A DNA stretch of 64,000 nucleotides, from the NCBI RefSeq assembly GCF_003555545.1, contig NZ_CP032157.1, positions 8,064,546 through 8,128,545 of the forward strand, read 5' to 3'. A program made the translations under genes and the position numbers. Positions 1 through 8,592 of the stretch are shown here, in pieces. The notes beneath the pieces were generated by a model. That model saw only the letters and a list, made by a program, of their open reading frames with translations. It did no database searches and was not told the origin of the DNA. The stretch comes from Paraflavitalea soli. GTDB taxonomy: Bacteria; Bacteroidota; Bacteroidia; Chitinophagales; Chitinophagaceae. How positions within the stretch are numbered: the stretch's first letter is position 1; every line of letters starts with the position of its first letter.

Positions 1-265
1 GCGCCAGCAATTGCCCTTTTTTCACCGTACTGTTAAAATCAACCAACACCTTGGTGATCGTGCCTGATACCTGCGAGCCGACGGCTACCGTATCCACCGG
101 CTGCAAAGTGCCTGTAGCCGTTACCGTATTGGCAATCGTTCCATAATGTGGTTTTTCCGTATTGAGGACAATGGTGGTTTTTTCTTCCCTGAATTTCCAG
201 TACCATATACCCACGCCTGCAGCTACCAGCACCAACACCCAGATGAGCCATTTAATTTTTTTCAT
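1..265 (-). CDS. Efflux periplasmic adaptor subunit (MacA/HlyD family), N-terminal part only
   Basis: The visible 88 residues run off the left edge of the window. The protein starts with MKKIKWLIWVLVLVAAG, one hydrophobic anchor (about residues 5-23), then a segment ending in SGTITKVLVDFNSTVKKGQ, which is the beginning of the lipoyl-like domain of MacA/HlyD adaptors. Such adaptors bridge an inner-membrane pump to a TolC channel across the periplasm. It lies 34 bp downstream of a TolC-family gene on the same strand, so the two are probably one operon continuing to a pump gene outside the window (MacB or RND; not visible). Adaptor class is fairly sure, substrate unknown. Confidence 0.8.
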   Translation of the reverse strand, partial: MKKIKWLIWVLVLVAAGVGIWYWKFREEKTTIVLNTEKPHYGTIANTVTATGTLQPVDTVAVGSQVSGTITKVLVDFNSTVKKGQLLA

Positions 266-299
266 GGTAGATCCTTTTTATGTCCGTTGTCAAATTGAT

Positions 300-1634
300 T
301 TAGAATGTGATGGGCACACCCGCATAGAAGTCATATATTTTGCCATACAGTATGCTGCTGTATTTGGCTTGTATGTATGCCTGTGTGGCCTGTACATACG
401 TATTTTTCTGTTGTAACAATTCTACCAGGTTCACCGATCCGTATTTTAATTGTTCGTTGGTGATATTGTAGGTTTCTTCACTGGCTTTCATTTGCGTATT
501 GGCAGCAGTGTATTGCGCCAGCGCGTTCTGCCAGCTGATGTATACCTGCTCTATTTGTTGGTTCAGCGTGTTCCTGGTATCCAATTGAGCAAGCCTTGCC
601 TGTTCAATGAGGATATTGTTTTTGGCAATATTGGTTTTGTTGATCCGCTTATTATAAATAGGAACGCTCATATTGATGCCCAGGGATTGGTAGAAATTAT
701 TGTTCAGTTGCTTTAGATAAGGGTTTGCCTGGTTATCTGAGTAGCCCGTAGAGAGCGAAGCGCCCAGGCTAATGGTTGGCCTGGTACCTGCTTTCACTTT
801 GGCCAGGTTGGCCTCCGCCAGTTGTACCGCTACTTCGCTGTTCTCGATCTCGGGTCTTGTTTGCTGTGCCGTTTCCTGTGTTTGAATAAGTCCCTGTCCT
901 TCGGCATCTACCTTCACAGCAGGGGGAACGGTGACCTCGAAGTTGTAAGTAGAAGGCAACAGCAGCAATTGTTTCAATACCAGGGTATTTTGCCGGAGGG
1001 TATTATTGGCGTTGACCAGGTTGTATTCATCCGAAGCTACCTGCGATTCAAATTGCAGGAAGTCTTTACGCGAAATGCTGCCGGCATCAAACTGTTGTTG
1101 TCCTTGCTTCAATTGGGCGCGGGAGGTGGCCAGTATCTCTTCCATGTACACGATATTCTCTTTGGCCAGCAGGATATTCAGGAACGCCTGGGTAATGCTG
1201 AGGGTAATATCATTTTCGGTTTCCTGCACATTTAGGTTGGCTGCTTTTAACGACAGCTCTTTTGCCTTGATATCATTCTTCAGAAAACCGCCATTGAACA
1301 GTACAATGGACGAACTGAGGGAGTAGTTGCTGCTGAAATTGGCCTGTGTCTGGAAGCCGCCTACTACCGGATCGGTATTGGTACTGTTGACCAGTGATTG
1401 CGACATAGCCCCCGACAGGCTGGGCAGTTTGGCTGCTTTCGATTGCAGCAGGTCTTCGTTGGCGGAGCGGCTGCTTAGCTTTTGCGTATTGATAGTGATG
1501 CTGTTCTGCCGGGCATAAGCAATGCTGTTCTCCAATGTCCAGTTCACCGGAACACGCTGCAGGAGTGTATCCTGGGCATTTACAAACATAGAACTGCCTG
1601 CCGTGAGCATTAAAATGATCATTACTTTTTTCAT
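300..1634 (-). CDS. TolC family outer membrane efflux protein
   Basis: 444 residues with a cleavable signal peptide (MKKVMIILMLTAGSSMFVNAQ) followed by two long alpha-helical hairpin repeats rich in Gln, Asn and Ala, the usual pattern of outer-membrane efflux (OEP) domains. Length is typical of Bacteroidota TolC homologues. It is the first visible gene of a minus-strand operon and is followed by the MacA/HlyD-type adaptor, so it would form the outer-membrane exit duct of that tripartite exporter. The 310 bp upstream up to the next gene must hold its promoter, but no clean TTG-N19-TAnnTTTG match was found there. Substrate cannot be told from the sequence. Confidence 0.9.
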   Translation of the reverse strand: MKKVMIILMLTAGSSMFVNAQDTLLQRVPVNWTLENSIAYARQNSITINTQKLSSRSANEDLLQSKAAKLPSLSGAMSQSLVNSTNTDPVVGGFQTQANFSSNYSLSSSIVLFNGGFLKNDIKAKELSLKAANLNVQETENDITLSITQAFLNILLAKENIVYMEEILATSRAQLKQGQQQFDAGSISRKDFLQFESQVASDEYNLVNANNTLRQNTLVLKQLLLLPSTYNFEVTVPPAVKVDAEGQGLIQTQETAQQTRPEIENSEVAVQLAEANLAKVKAGTRPTISLGASLSTGYSDNQANPYLKQLNNNFYQSLGINMSVPIYNKRINKTNIAKNNILIEQARLAQLDTRNTLNQQIEQVYISWQNALAQYTAANTQMKASEETYNITNEQLKYGSVNLVELLQQKNTYVQATQAYIQAKYSSILYGKIYDFYAGVPITF

Positions 1635-1944
1635 ATCCCGAAAATATTAGAGTAGTTAGGTTGGGGACAGCAAAGCGGTTAGGAGTGGGGTATCCTGTAA
1701 ACGGTATGTATCTGGGCTGGGGGAATCAGTCAGCCGGTACAGCCGTTTATATTAGTTATTCATTGAATATACGAAATCATATCCAATCAACTTGTTATCG
1801 TTTGGTGATTAAGGGGTTCGTTAAAGATTATGTTTGACTTTACAAGGGTAGAATGCAAATCATATACCCGGCCCTTTGTACCTTTATCAGGCCCCGGTCT
1901 CTGACAAGGACCTGTAATTATATCCACTCAACTTTGCCCATCGT
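1635..1944. other. Divergent intergenic region without a recognised gene
   Basis: 310 bp between the divergent tolC-like and DKNYY genes. It holds no ORF worth calling. A near-consensus -7 box CAACTTTG (1929-1936, one mismatch to TAnnTTTG) ends 8 bp before the DKNYY start codon. No clear promoter is visible for the minus-strand operon. Confidence 0.5.
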
Positions 1945-2658
1945 ATGAATATCCCTGCAGCTCTAAGCCTGATCTTTTTGCTGGCTGTCTATGCCTGTTC
2001 CAGCCCTACCGGAACTGATCAGGTTATTAAAAAAAGTGATGCCGCCATTGTTTATGCAAAAGAACCTGTTGACAGTGCCAACTATAAACATCTGAAATAT
2101 GATTTCTATATAAGTAAAAACGGACAGCTTTATGAGCGTAAGCGGGTACTGGCAAAAGATACTGCCTGTCACTGTGAGTTTGAGTTGTACTACGACAGCA
2201 CTTTTCCCATCTATAACGGGGATACCACTATTAATAAGCCGCTTCAGTCGATAGTAGATATAGATTCTTTTGTTTGGTTGGATTCAACCGAATACTCAAA
2301 GGATAAAAACAATGTATATTACTTTTATGGAAATTCGGATGGTGGCATTAGAGTGATAGTAGACAAGGCTGATCCTGCCACTTTTAAAAGACTTGGGGAG
2401 TATCGCTGGGGTATTGACAAAGATCATGTATTCTACCAGGGCGAAATGCTGAAAGGCCTCAACGTACAAAAGCTACAGGTATTGATCCCACCAGATACTG
2501 CTGATCCCTTTATTGAATATGTAAAAGACGATAGCCTGGTATTTTACGGGCATCAAATAGTAGCGGGTGCTGACGCCAAAACCTTTAAGGTGGTAAGCGG
2601 CGAAAAATGGGCAGCAGAAGATAAGCATTATAAATATGAGACCGGCAGGCGTTATTAA
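1945..2658 (+). CDS. DKNYY-repeat lipoprotein
   Basis: 237 residues with a lipoprotein signal (LLAVYACSS; lipobox cysteine at about residue 18). The mature part carries the DKNYY family pattern: SKDKNNVYYFYG, IDKDHVFYQGEMLKG and a closing AEDKHYKYE motif, each preceded by a statement such as DPATFKRLG or DAKTFKVVSG. The DKNYY domain is found in surface or periplasmic proteins of several Gram-negative groups and has no established biochemical role. It is probably membrane anchored facing the periplasm. It is transcribed alone and convergently with rpe. Function unknown. Confidence 0.8.
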   Translation: MNIPAALSLIFLLAVYACSSPTGTDQVIKKSDAAIVYAKEPVDSANYKHLKYDFYISKNGQLYERKRVLAKDTACHCEFELYYDSTFPIYNGDTTINKPLQSIVDIDSFVWLDSTEYSKDKNNVYYFYGNSDGGIRVIVDKADPATFKRLGEYRWGIDKDHVFYQGEMLKGLNVQKLQVLIPPDTADPFIEYVKDDSLVFYGHQIVAGADAKTFKVVSGEKWAAEDKHYKYETGRRY

Positions 2659-2740
2659 ACCTTGCCCAGCCGTATAAACAAGGGGACATAGATCGCCGCC
2701 TGCCGGGAAAAGAGATCTTTAGCCATAAACAAATTAATTA

Positions 2741-2833
2741 GTCGGTTAGTCAGTAAGTCCGAAAGTCGGTAAGAAATACAGTGACTGCTTCTTCTCTTCC
2801 GGACTTGCGGACTTCCGGCCTTCCGGACTTTTC
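2741..2833. repeat. Intergenic word repeat (AAGTCCG / CGGACTT)
   Basis: Between two convergent gene ends. Words AAGTCCG, AGTCGG, GCGGACTT and twice TTCCGGACTT recur in both orientations, so 2755-2765 can pair imperfectly with the CCGGACTT copies at 2806-2830. It may work as a bidirectional 3' hairpin. It is one of several such word families in this window. Confidence 0.5.
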
Positions 2834-2837
2834 CATA

Positions 2838-3488
2838 TCAAGCGATATGTTTGAGCTGACTGATGGTCGCTTTGGGATCTTTTGATTTGAACACCGTGCT
2901 GCCTGCTACCAACACATCTGCGCCAGCCTGTACAATACTGGCGGCATTTTCGAGGGTGACGCCGCCATCTATCTCGATCTTCGTATTCAGTGCCCGTTCA
3001 TCGATCATACGGCGAAGCTCCTTAATCTTATGTAAAGTGTGCAGGATAAAGGATTGACCGCCAAACCCCGGGTTCACACTCATAAGCAATACTACATCTA
3101 TATCATCCAGTATATCCTTGAGGCTGTCAACCGGCGTATGCGGATTGAGCGATACCCCTGCCTGCATACCCAGCGATTTGATATGTTGTACTGTCCTGTG
3201 CAGGTGCGTACAGGCTTCTATATGTACCGTGAGGATATCTGCCCCGGCTTTCTTAAATGCTTCCGTATACCGGTCGGGTTGTATGATCATCAGGTGCACA
3301 TCACATACCTTTTTGGTAGTGGTACGGATCTGTTCAATGACCGGCAGTCCAAAACTGATATTAGGTACAAATACACCGTCCATTACATCCAGGTGAAACC
3401 ATTCGGCCTCACTTTCATTCAGCATGGTGCATTCCTCCTGTAGTTTCAGAAAATTAGACGCTAGTAAAGAAGGCGCTACTATTGGCAT
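2838..3488 (-). CDS. rpe: Ribulose-phosphate 3-epimerase
   Basis: 216 residues, the usual length of the family. Interconverts ribulose 5-phosphate and xylulose 5-phosphate in the pentose phosphate pathway (cytosol). The TIM-barrel signature motifs are all present in order: MPIVAPSLLASN at the N-terminus, HLDVMDGVFVPNISFG (metal-binding His/Asp), MSVNPGFGGQSF (phosphate loop region) and the catalytic/metal segment EIDGGVTLENA, followed by AGADVLVAGSTVF. It lies 59 bp downstream of the TPR lipoprotein gene on the same strand and may be cotranscribed with it. High confidence. Confidence 0.97.
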   Translation of the reverse strand: MPIVAPSLLASNFLKLQEECTMLNESEAEWFHLDVMDGVFVPNISFGLPVIEQIRTTTKKVCDVHLMIIQPDRYTEAFKKAGADILTVHIEACTHLHRTVQHIKSLGMQAGVSLNPHTPVDSLKDILDDIDVVLLMSVNPGFGGQSFILHTLHKIKELRRMIDERALNTKIEIDGGVTLENAASIVQAGADVLVAGSTVFKSKDPKATISQLKHIA

Positions 3489-3547
3489 GTGGTAAAGTTG
3501 ATGTGTTAACTGGTGGAAAGGTTTATCGGTTAGCAGGTTCTAAATAA

Positions 3548-4546
3548 TTATCCTTTCAACCTTTTGATCGCATCACGGGCTTCCTGCAAATTTTTATCCA
3601 GGGAAAGCGCCCGCTGATAATTCTGTAAGGCCTGGTCATTCTGGTGAATAGCTTCGTAACAGCGGGCCATCCAGAAATAAGCATCGGCGCTCGTATTGGA
3701 GACCGTAGCCGCCATCCTGAAAGTTTCCATCGCTTTATCATATTGTTTCTGGTCATATAACACGATGCCCTTTTCGATATAGGCATCTGTAAATTTCCAG
3801 TTGCGTTTGATGCAATCCTCAAACTGCTCCAGGGCCGCTGCATATTGTTTGGTATCGGAATAATAAACCCCTTTCAGGAAACTGGCTTCATTGATATACG
3901 TAGTATCACGGGCGATCAGCGCGTCGCACAGCGCCAGTGTTTTGGGACTTTTGGTATTGGCATAGAGGTTGGCCAGCGAAAGCCCTGTATAATTGATGGG
4001 TTGTAATGCGTAGGACCGTTCCAGCGCCTGCAGCGCGGCGGCAGTATCCTGCAGTTGCACCAGCAGGTTGCCTTTCTCGTACCAGGTCTCAAAATCCAGG
4101 GAATCTTTGGCCAGCAACTGGTTGTATTGGTCCAGCGCTTCTTCATTGGCGCCTGCCTGGGCATATACTTCACTCAGCCGGCGGCGGAAACTGTTATTGT
4201 CCGGATACTTTTCAATACACTGTTTTAACAGGCTAACCGCCGTTCCCGGCTGATCAACCAACATCAGGTTGGAAATGTATTGCAGTGCTGTACCTTCGGC
4301 CGGCGCCAGTTGCCAGGCTTTCTCATAATCGGCCGTAGCCACCTCATGCAGGTTGTTTTGAGACAGGCGTACGCCCCTGGCCAGGTACAGGTCGGCATTC
4401 TGGGGAGCCGCTTTGATGCTGTCTGTCAATCCTGCGTAAGGAGGTTTTGATAATAACTGGCCGATCTTATCCGTATTGCCTTGCTTACAACCTGCTATCA
4501 ACAGGCCCAGCAAACAATATCCCATGGTTTTCCATCTCTGTATCAT
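3548..4546 (-). CDS. TPR-repeat lipoprotein
   Basis: 332 residues. A lipoprotein signal ends in LLGLLIAGC (Cys about residue 20), followed by 7-8 tetratricopeptide repeats; typical units are ALDQYNQLLAKDSLDFETWY, AMETFRMAATVSNTSADAYF and ALQNYQRALSLDKNLQEARD. TPR arrays act as protein-protein scaffolds; in Bacteroidota such lipoproteins are common in the envelope and the partner is unknown. A perfect -7 box TAGTTTTG (reverse strand, 4551-4558) ends only 4 bp before this ATG, so either the message is almost leaderless or translation begins at the second Met (4525, MGYCLLGLL). Divergent from the PD40 gene. Confidence 0.85.
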   Translation of the reverse strand: MIQRWKTMGYCLLGLLIAGCKQGNTDKIGQLLSKPPYAGLTDSIKAAPQNADLYLARGVRLSQNNLHEVATADYEKAWQLAPAEGTALQYISNLMLVDQPGTAVSLLKQCIEKYPDNNSFRRRLSEVYAQAGANEEALDQYNQLLAKDSLDFETWYEKGNLLVQLQDTAAALQALERSYALQPINYTGLSLANLYANTKSPKTLALCDALIARDTTYINEASFLKGVYYSDTKQYAAALEQFEDCIKRNWKFTDAYIEKGIVLYDQKQYDKAMETFRMAATVSNTSADAYFWMARCYEAIHQNDQALQNYQRALSLDKNLQEARDAIKRLKG

Positions 4547-4657
4547 ATGACAAAACTAACCGATTTTGGGGATGTCCCTTATGACAATATTCTGACAAAT
4601 GAGGGCCGTCTCCAAAATACCTTTGCACCCGCTGCTATGGCAGGTTTTGATTAAAAA

Positions 4658-5773
4658 ATGAATACAATGAAACAACTCCTTTCCTTTTTACTGACAGGTA
4701 TCCTGGTTTTTGTAGCCATCACTGCTTTTAAGCCCTACACATCACTCCCTCTTACAGCTACTTCCACCGGCGATACCTTGCAGTACCCCGAAGAAACACA
4801 TTTTAAGAATATTCAGCAACTAACTTTTGGCGGTGATAATGCCGAAGCCTATTTCAGCTTTGATGGTAAATACCTCATCTTCCAGCGCACCAATGCCAAA
4901 GAAGGCCTTGCCTGCGACCAGATGTTCATCGGCAAAGTTCCTGCCAGGGGGGAGAAATTTGAATACAAACTGGTCAGCACCGGAAAAGGACGCACCACCT
5001 GCGGCTTTTTTACCAAAGATGGCAAGCATATCATATATGCTTCTACCCACCTGGGCGGCCCTGATTGTCCCCCGGTGCCCGATCGTTCCAAATATGGCAA
5101 CAAATACATCTGGCCTCTCTACGCCAGCTTTGATATTTTTATGGCCGACCTGGATGGCAAAATAGTTAAACAACTCACCAGGTCTAAAGGATATGATGCC
5201 GAAGCCACCCTGTCGCCCGACGGCAACAAAATGATCTATACCAGCGTAAAGGATGGAGATATCGACCTCTATATCATGGACCTGAAAACGGGTAAGGAAA
5301 AACGCATCACCAATACCCTGGGTTATGATGGCGGCGCCTGGTTTAGTCCCGATGGCAAAAAGATCATTTGGCGGGCTTCCCGTCCTGCCACCCCCGAGGC
5401 GGTTAAAGAATACAAAGACCTGTTGGCCGAAAACCTCGTAGCGCCTACCAATATGGAAGTGTGGGTAGCCAATGCCGATGGCAGCAATGCCCACCAGGTC
5501 ACTGCTTATGGACAGGCCAACTGGGCCCCTGCTTTTATGCCCGATAGCAAACGCATCATCTTTGCGTCTAACCATGAATACAAAAGAGGATTTCCCTTCA
5601 ACCTGTATACCATCAACGAAGATGGTACCAACCTGCACAAGATCAGCCGGGATAAAGGATTCGATGCCTTCCCCATGTTCAGCCCCAATGGAAAGAAATT
5701 TGTCTTCTGCAGCAACCGCAACAATGGCGGTACCCGCGATACCAATATATTTTTAGCCGATTGGGTTGAATAG
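4658..5773 (+). CDS. PD40/TolB-like beta-propeller periplasmic protein
   Basis: 371 residues with an N-terminal signal segment (from MKQLLSFLLTG; the second Met at 4667 is an equally good start). The body is a WD40-like/PD40 propeller: motifs such as FSFDGKYLIFQR, LSPDGNKMIYTS, FSPDGKKIIWRA, FMPDSKRIIFAS and FSPNGKKFVFCS recur about every 45-55 residues, and DIDLYIMDLKTGKEKRIT is a classic TolB-propeller blade. Bacteroidota encode many such exported propellers, some attached to peptidases, but no catalytic domain is present here. A perfect -7 box TACCTTTG lies at 4618-4625. Exact role unknown. Confidence 0.85.
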   Translation: MNTMKQLLSFLLTGILVFVAITAFKPYTSLPLTATSTGDTLQYPEETHFKNIQQLTFGGDNAEAYFSFDGKYLIFQRTNAKEGLACDQMFIGKVPARGEKFEYKLVSTGKGRTTCGFFTKDGKHIIYASTHLGGPDCPPVPDRSKYGNKYIWPLYASFDIFMADLDGKIVKQLTRSKGYDAEATLSPDGNKMIYTSVKDGDIDLYIMDLKTGKEKRITNTLGYDGGAWFSPDGKKIIWRASRPATPEAVKEYKDLLAENLVAPTNMEVWVANADGSNAHQVTAYGQANWAPAFMPDSKRIIFASNHEYKRGFPFNLYTINEDGTNLHKISRDKGFDAFPMFSPNGKKFVFCSNRNNGGTRDTNIFLADWVE

Positions 5774-5776
5774 ACC

Positions 5777-5928
5777 GTTTCGGGTTCAGTGTGTCGTGTT
5801 TTAGGTTGCTGCCGCACCTTACAAATGCTGGGTCGACACAAACTCCCGGGCAGGCAATTGATCTGTCAACAATTAAATGACTGTTTGTACAGCTACACCG
5901 GAGCAACGCTAAACACTGAACCCGAAAC
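5777..5928. repeat. 16-bp perfect inverted repeat flanking a 120-bp spacer
   Basis: GTTTCGGGTTCAGTGT at 5777-5792 is repeated as its exact reverse complement at 5913-5928. The left arm begins 4 bp after the PD40 stop codon. The spacer has no gene. It could form a long stem at the 3' end of the message, or be the ends of a small dispersed element. Confidence 0.7.
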
Positions 5929-6002
5929 CCGAAACAGAATTATTCAGTTTTGGGTTGTAGCTTTGGCGGGATTTTGAAATTCTACACCTCAAATTGTCTA
6001 AT

Positions 6003-6476
6003 ATGTATACAGGTCTGCTTCATTTGCACAATCTCCTTCGCTGGGTAATCCTTATTTTATTGTTGGTGGCATTGTTCCGTCACCTTACCGGTATGAATAA
6101 AAAGACATTGGTAAGTGCCGGTGATAAAAAGGTAGACCTGTTCCTGATGATTGCTGCGCACACCACTTTCGTGATTGGTTTGTACCAGTGGATCGCTGGT
6201 CCCTGGGGATTGAAACTGATCCAGAGTGTGGGTATGGGAGAAGTGATGAAGAACAGTGCTTATCGTTTTTGGGCTGTGGAGCATATTACCGGTATGCTGA
6301 TCGCCATTGTGCTGATCACCATTGGCCGTGGTAAAGTAAAAAGGGCTGTTGATTATACAGCCCACAAAAAGGCCTTCTGGTTCTTTTTATTCGCCCTCAT
6401 CATTATCCTGGTTTCTGTGCCCTGGCCTTTCCGCGAAGCCATAGCAAGACCCTGGTTTCCCGGTATGCCCGTGTAA
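6003..6476 (+). CDS. Small four-helix integral membrane protein
   Basis: 157 residues beginning MYTGLLHLHNLLRWV. Four hydrophobic helices are visible (about residues 12-28, 45-63, 88-108 and 121-140) with the ends HLHNLLRW, AAHTTFVIGLYQW and WAVEHITGMLIAIVLITIG, so several His residues lie in or near membrane segments. Similar short Bacteroidota proteins are sometimes labelled cytochrome b-like, but I cannot show haem binding. I chose the ATG at 6003 over an in-frame TTG at 5994. A perfect -7 box TAGCTTTG is at 5958-5965. It is monocistronic, convergent with the next gene. Function unassigned. Confidence 0.8.
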   Translation: MYTGLLHLHNLLRWVILILLLVALFRHLTGMNKKTLVSAGDKKVDLFLMIAAHTTFVIGLYQWIAGPWGLKLIQSVGMGEVMKNSAYRFWAVEHITGMLIAIVLITIGRGKVKRAVDYTAHKKAFWFFLFALIIILVSVPWPFREAIARPWFPGMPV

Positions 6477-6481
6477 TAAAA

Positions 6482-6640
6482 AGGCTGTTAGCCATTAATA
6501 AAGAGCTGTTAGCTATTAGGTATTAGCTGTTAGCAAATTGCTGACAACAACACCTAATAGCTATTTTTTTACAGCTAATAGCTAACCGCCAATGCCCAAA
6601 GGCTAATACCTAAAAGCTAAAGGCCAATAGCTATTTCTCA
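6482..6640. repeat. Intergenic TTAGCTATTAG word repeat forming hairpins
   Basis: Between convergent genes. The words TTAGC, TATTAG and GCTAATA recur in both orientations. Perfect arms GTTAGCTATTAG (6508-6519) and its complement (6575-6586), plus AGCTATTAGGT (6511-6521) and its complement (6552-6562), allow a long nested stem. A related copy is at 9306-9395. Probably a 3'-end hairpin acting on both strands. Confidence 0.65.
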
Positions 6641-6643
6641 TGG

Positions 6644-7369
6644 CTATACTTTCGTGATCACATAATACATCTTGCCCATGGGGATTACCCGTTTGATCAC
6701 CTGTCCCGTTGATTTCTCTATCCAGGTCATGCCATCCGGCGCCAGGTTGCCATTGCCCGTTTTTACCACATAACAAAAGGTTACTTTCCCCCATGTTGAA
6801 TTAAGAATGTCTTCTCCTACATACTCTACCTGCCAGGGGTCCATGCCATTCCGCTCAAAAGTGTAGGTATTCAGTGTTACCCGGAATCCTTTTTTATAGG
6901 GCAGCAGTCCAAATACATAATCCAGCAGGTTGGAGTCAAAATAACCTTCTTCCATTTTGTGGAGCGTGTCTGTCTTTTTACCCCCTTTATCGGCTACTGC
7001 ATGTACTTCTGCGGCACGAAAATCAAGGTTCATATTCATGAAGTGCGGAGTCGTTACCATCCGCATGCGTACCGGTGCCAGGGAGCTGATTTGGGCAATG
7101 GTGGAATCCAGCAAGCTGCGGCCATCCGGCAATTGGTACTGCTGGGTGAGTATTAACCAGCCTTTGGCGCTATTGACCGATACCGTATGCCGGCAGGTAA
7201 ATTCACTCATGATCCTGCCACTGGAATCCGTGGTAGCGATCTTGTACAAGGTCACACCCGGTTTGATCAGGTCATAGCGGATGGAGGGATCTCCTGCTTT
7301 GAACACCGTCTGACACCGGGCAATATGGGTGGTTAGTAAAATCATGACTAATAAGATTATCTTATCCAT
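6644..7369 (-). CDS. Exported DUF3108-like protein
   Basis: 241 residues from the Met of MDKIILLVMILLTTHIARCQ, which makes a clean signal peptide; a longer start at 7390 adds seven non-hydrophobic residues and is less likely. The middle is beta-rich with FRVTLNTYTFERNGMDPWQVEYVGE and ends WIEKSTGQVIKRVIPMG, the layout of DUF3108-type periplasmic proteins (a beta-barrel-like lipid-binding fold). No catalytic motif is visible. It is divergent from the first LytS kinase gene. Family assignment is by resemblance only. Confidence 0.65.
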   Translation of the reverse strand: MDKIILLVMILLTTHIARCQTVFKAGDPSIRYDLIKPGVTLYKIATTDSSGRIMSEFTCRHTVSVNSAKGWLILTQQYQLPDGRSLLDSTIAQISSLAPVRMRMVTTPHFMNMNLDFRAAEVHAVADKGGKKTDTLHKMEEGYFDSNLLDYVFGLLPYKKGFRVTLNTYTFERNGMDPWQVEYVGEDILNSTWGKVTFCYVVKTGNGNLAPDGMTWIEKSTGQVIKRVIPMGKMYYVITKV

Positions 7370-7551
7370 AATGGTTATTTTAGGATACAAAAATGAACAG
7401 TGGCCGGCAGGGCAACAAACCCATTCAACTGTAGCACCTTTATTTTCAATGCATAATGGTATTGATTAAACGGGTGTATCCATTGAAGAAAAGCACCTAT
7501 TGGTTGAAAGCAGCCGGGTAGAAACAACAGGGTCCGCTAAATTTGAACTGT

Positions 7552-8592
7552 ATGAAATTATTCAAACGGGGATTTTCCATTGTACAGGGACAGGTGGTTG
7601 CCTGGGTCTTCATTACCCTGCTCATGTTCCTGCTTTTCTTCCATGAAGGTGAGTCGCCGGTCGAAGGGGCTGTGTATGCTGTTTGCAACGCTGTTTTTTA
7701 TGGCGCCGTGATCTATGTCAATGTGCTGTGGCTGGTGCCTTATTTTTACAGGCGGAAGAAAAAGTGGCTGTATGTGTTGATGGTGTTCTTATTGCTGGCC
7801 CTGGCCACCTGGTCCCTGGTGCAGGCCGAAGTATTGATAAAGCGCCTCTTCTTTACGCAGGAAATGCCGGCTGCCGGTAAAAAAGAAGGCGTTCCCTTGA
7901 GGTTTTACATGATCGTCTTCTTCCTCAATGTGCTTGTTTTTCTATTCAGCCTGCCCTTACGATTGGCCTTTGATTATTTCACCATGCGCAAACAACAGGC
8001 CCAATTGCAGCGGCGTACAGCCGAGGCCGAACTTAACCTCCTTAAAGCACAGGTGCAACCCCATTTCCTGTTCAATACCCTCAACAATATCTATTTTGTA
8101 GCCCAGCGCGAATCGCCCACTACAGCGGAATTGCTGGAACGCTTGTCCAATATCATGCGCTACTTTGTGGATGAAGGCCCCAAGGAGAAAATACTGCTCA
8201 CCAGGGAAATAGATTTTATCCGCGATTATATACACCTGGAGAAGATGCGCATGCGCCATCCCATGCAGATTGACTTCGAAATAAGTGGAGAACCTGCCGG
8301 TGTAAATATTCCTCCCATGTTATTGATACCTTTGGTGGAGAATGTGTTTAAGCATGGCATTAATAAACGAAGCGAAGAGAACCTGCTGGTTTTGAAATTA
8401 ACTATCCATGCCACCCATCTTGAAATGGAAGTACGCAACAGGATATTTGAAGAACTGGAGCCCATGCAGAACGGTGGCAATGGCCTGGCCAACCTGCGGT
8501 CGAGGCTGGATTTGTTGTATGGACAACAGTACCGGTTGCAAACAGACAGGAAGGACGGTTTCTTTTTGGCATACCTAAATATCCCCTTGTGA
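7552..8592 (+). CDS. LytS/YehU-type sensor histidine kinase (pair 1)
   Basis: 346 residues. Four hydrophobic helices (residues about 17-130) form the membrane sensor, a short coiled coil follows, then the His_kinase domain with H-box QVQPHFLFNTLNNIYF (phospho-accepting His 171) and the N-box LVENVFKHGI, ending in a compact HATPase module with GGNGLANLRSRLDLLYG. It signals to the regulator encoded immediately downstream (the stop codon overlaps the regulator GTG). ATG at 7552 is preferred over the in-frame TTG at 7543. A perfect -7 box TAAATTTG (7538-7545) ends 6 bp before the ATG, implying a nearly leaderless message. Ligand unknown. Confidence 0.93.
   Translation: MKLFKRGFSIVQGQVVAWVFITLLMFLLFFHEGESPVEGAVYAVCNAVFYGAVIYVNVLWLVPYFYRRKKKWLYVLMVFLLLALATWSLVQAEVLIKRLFFTQEMPAAGKKEGVPLRFYMIVFFLNVLVFLFSLPLRLAFDYFTMRKQQAQLQRRTAEAELNLLKAQVQPHFLFNTLNNIYFVAQRESPTTAELLERLSNIMRYFVDEGPKEKILLTREIDFIRDYIHLEKMRMRHPMQIDFEISGEPAGVNIPPMLLIPLVENVFKHGINKRSEENLLVLKLTIHATHLEMEVRNRIFEELEPMQNGGNGLANLRSRLDLLYGQQYRLQTDRKDGFFLAYLNIPL

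Noticed and set aside
4820-5638. 272-codon open frame opposite the PD40 gene
   Set aside because: Same shadow effect; no signal, motif or promoter and the plus-strand gene has clear PD40 repeats.
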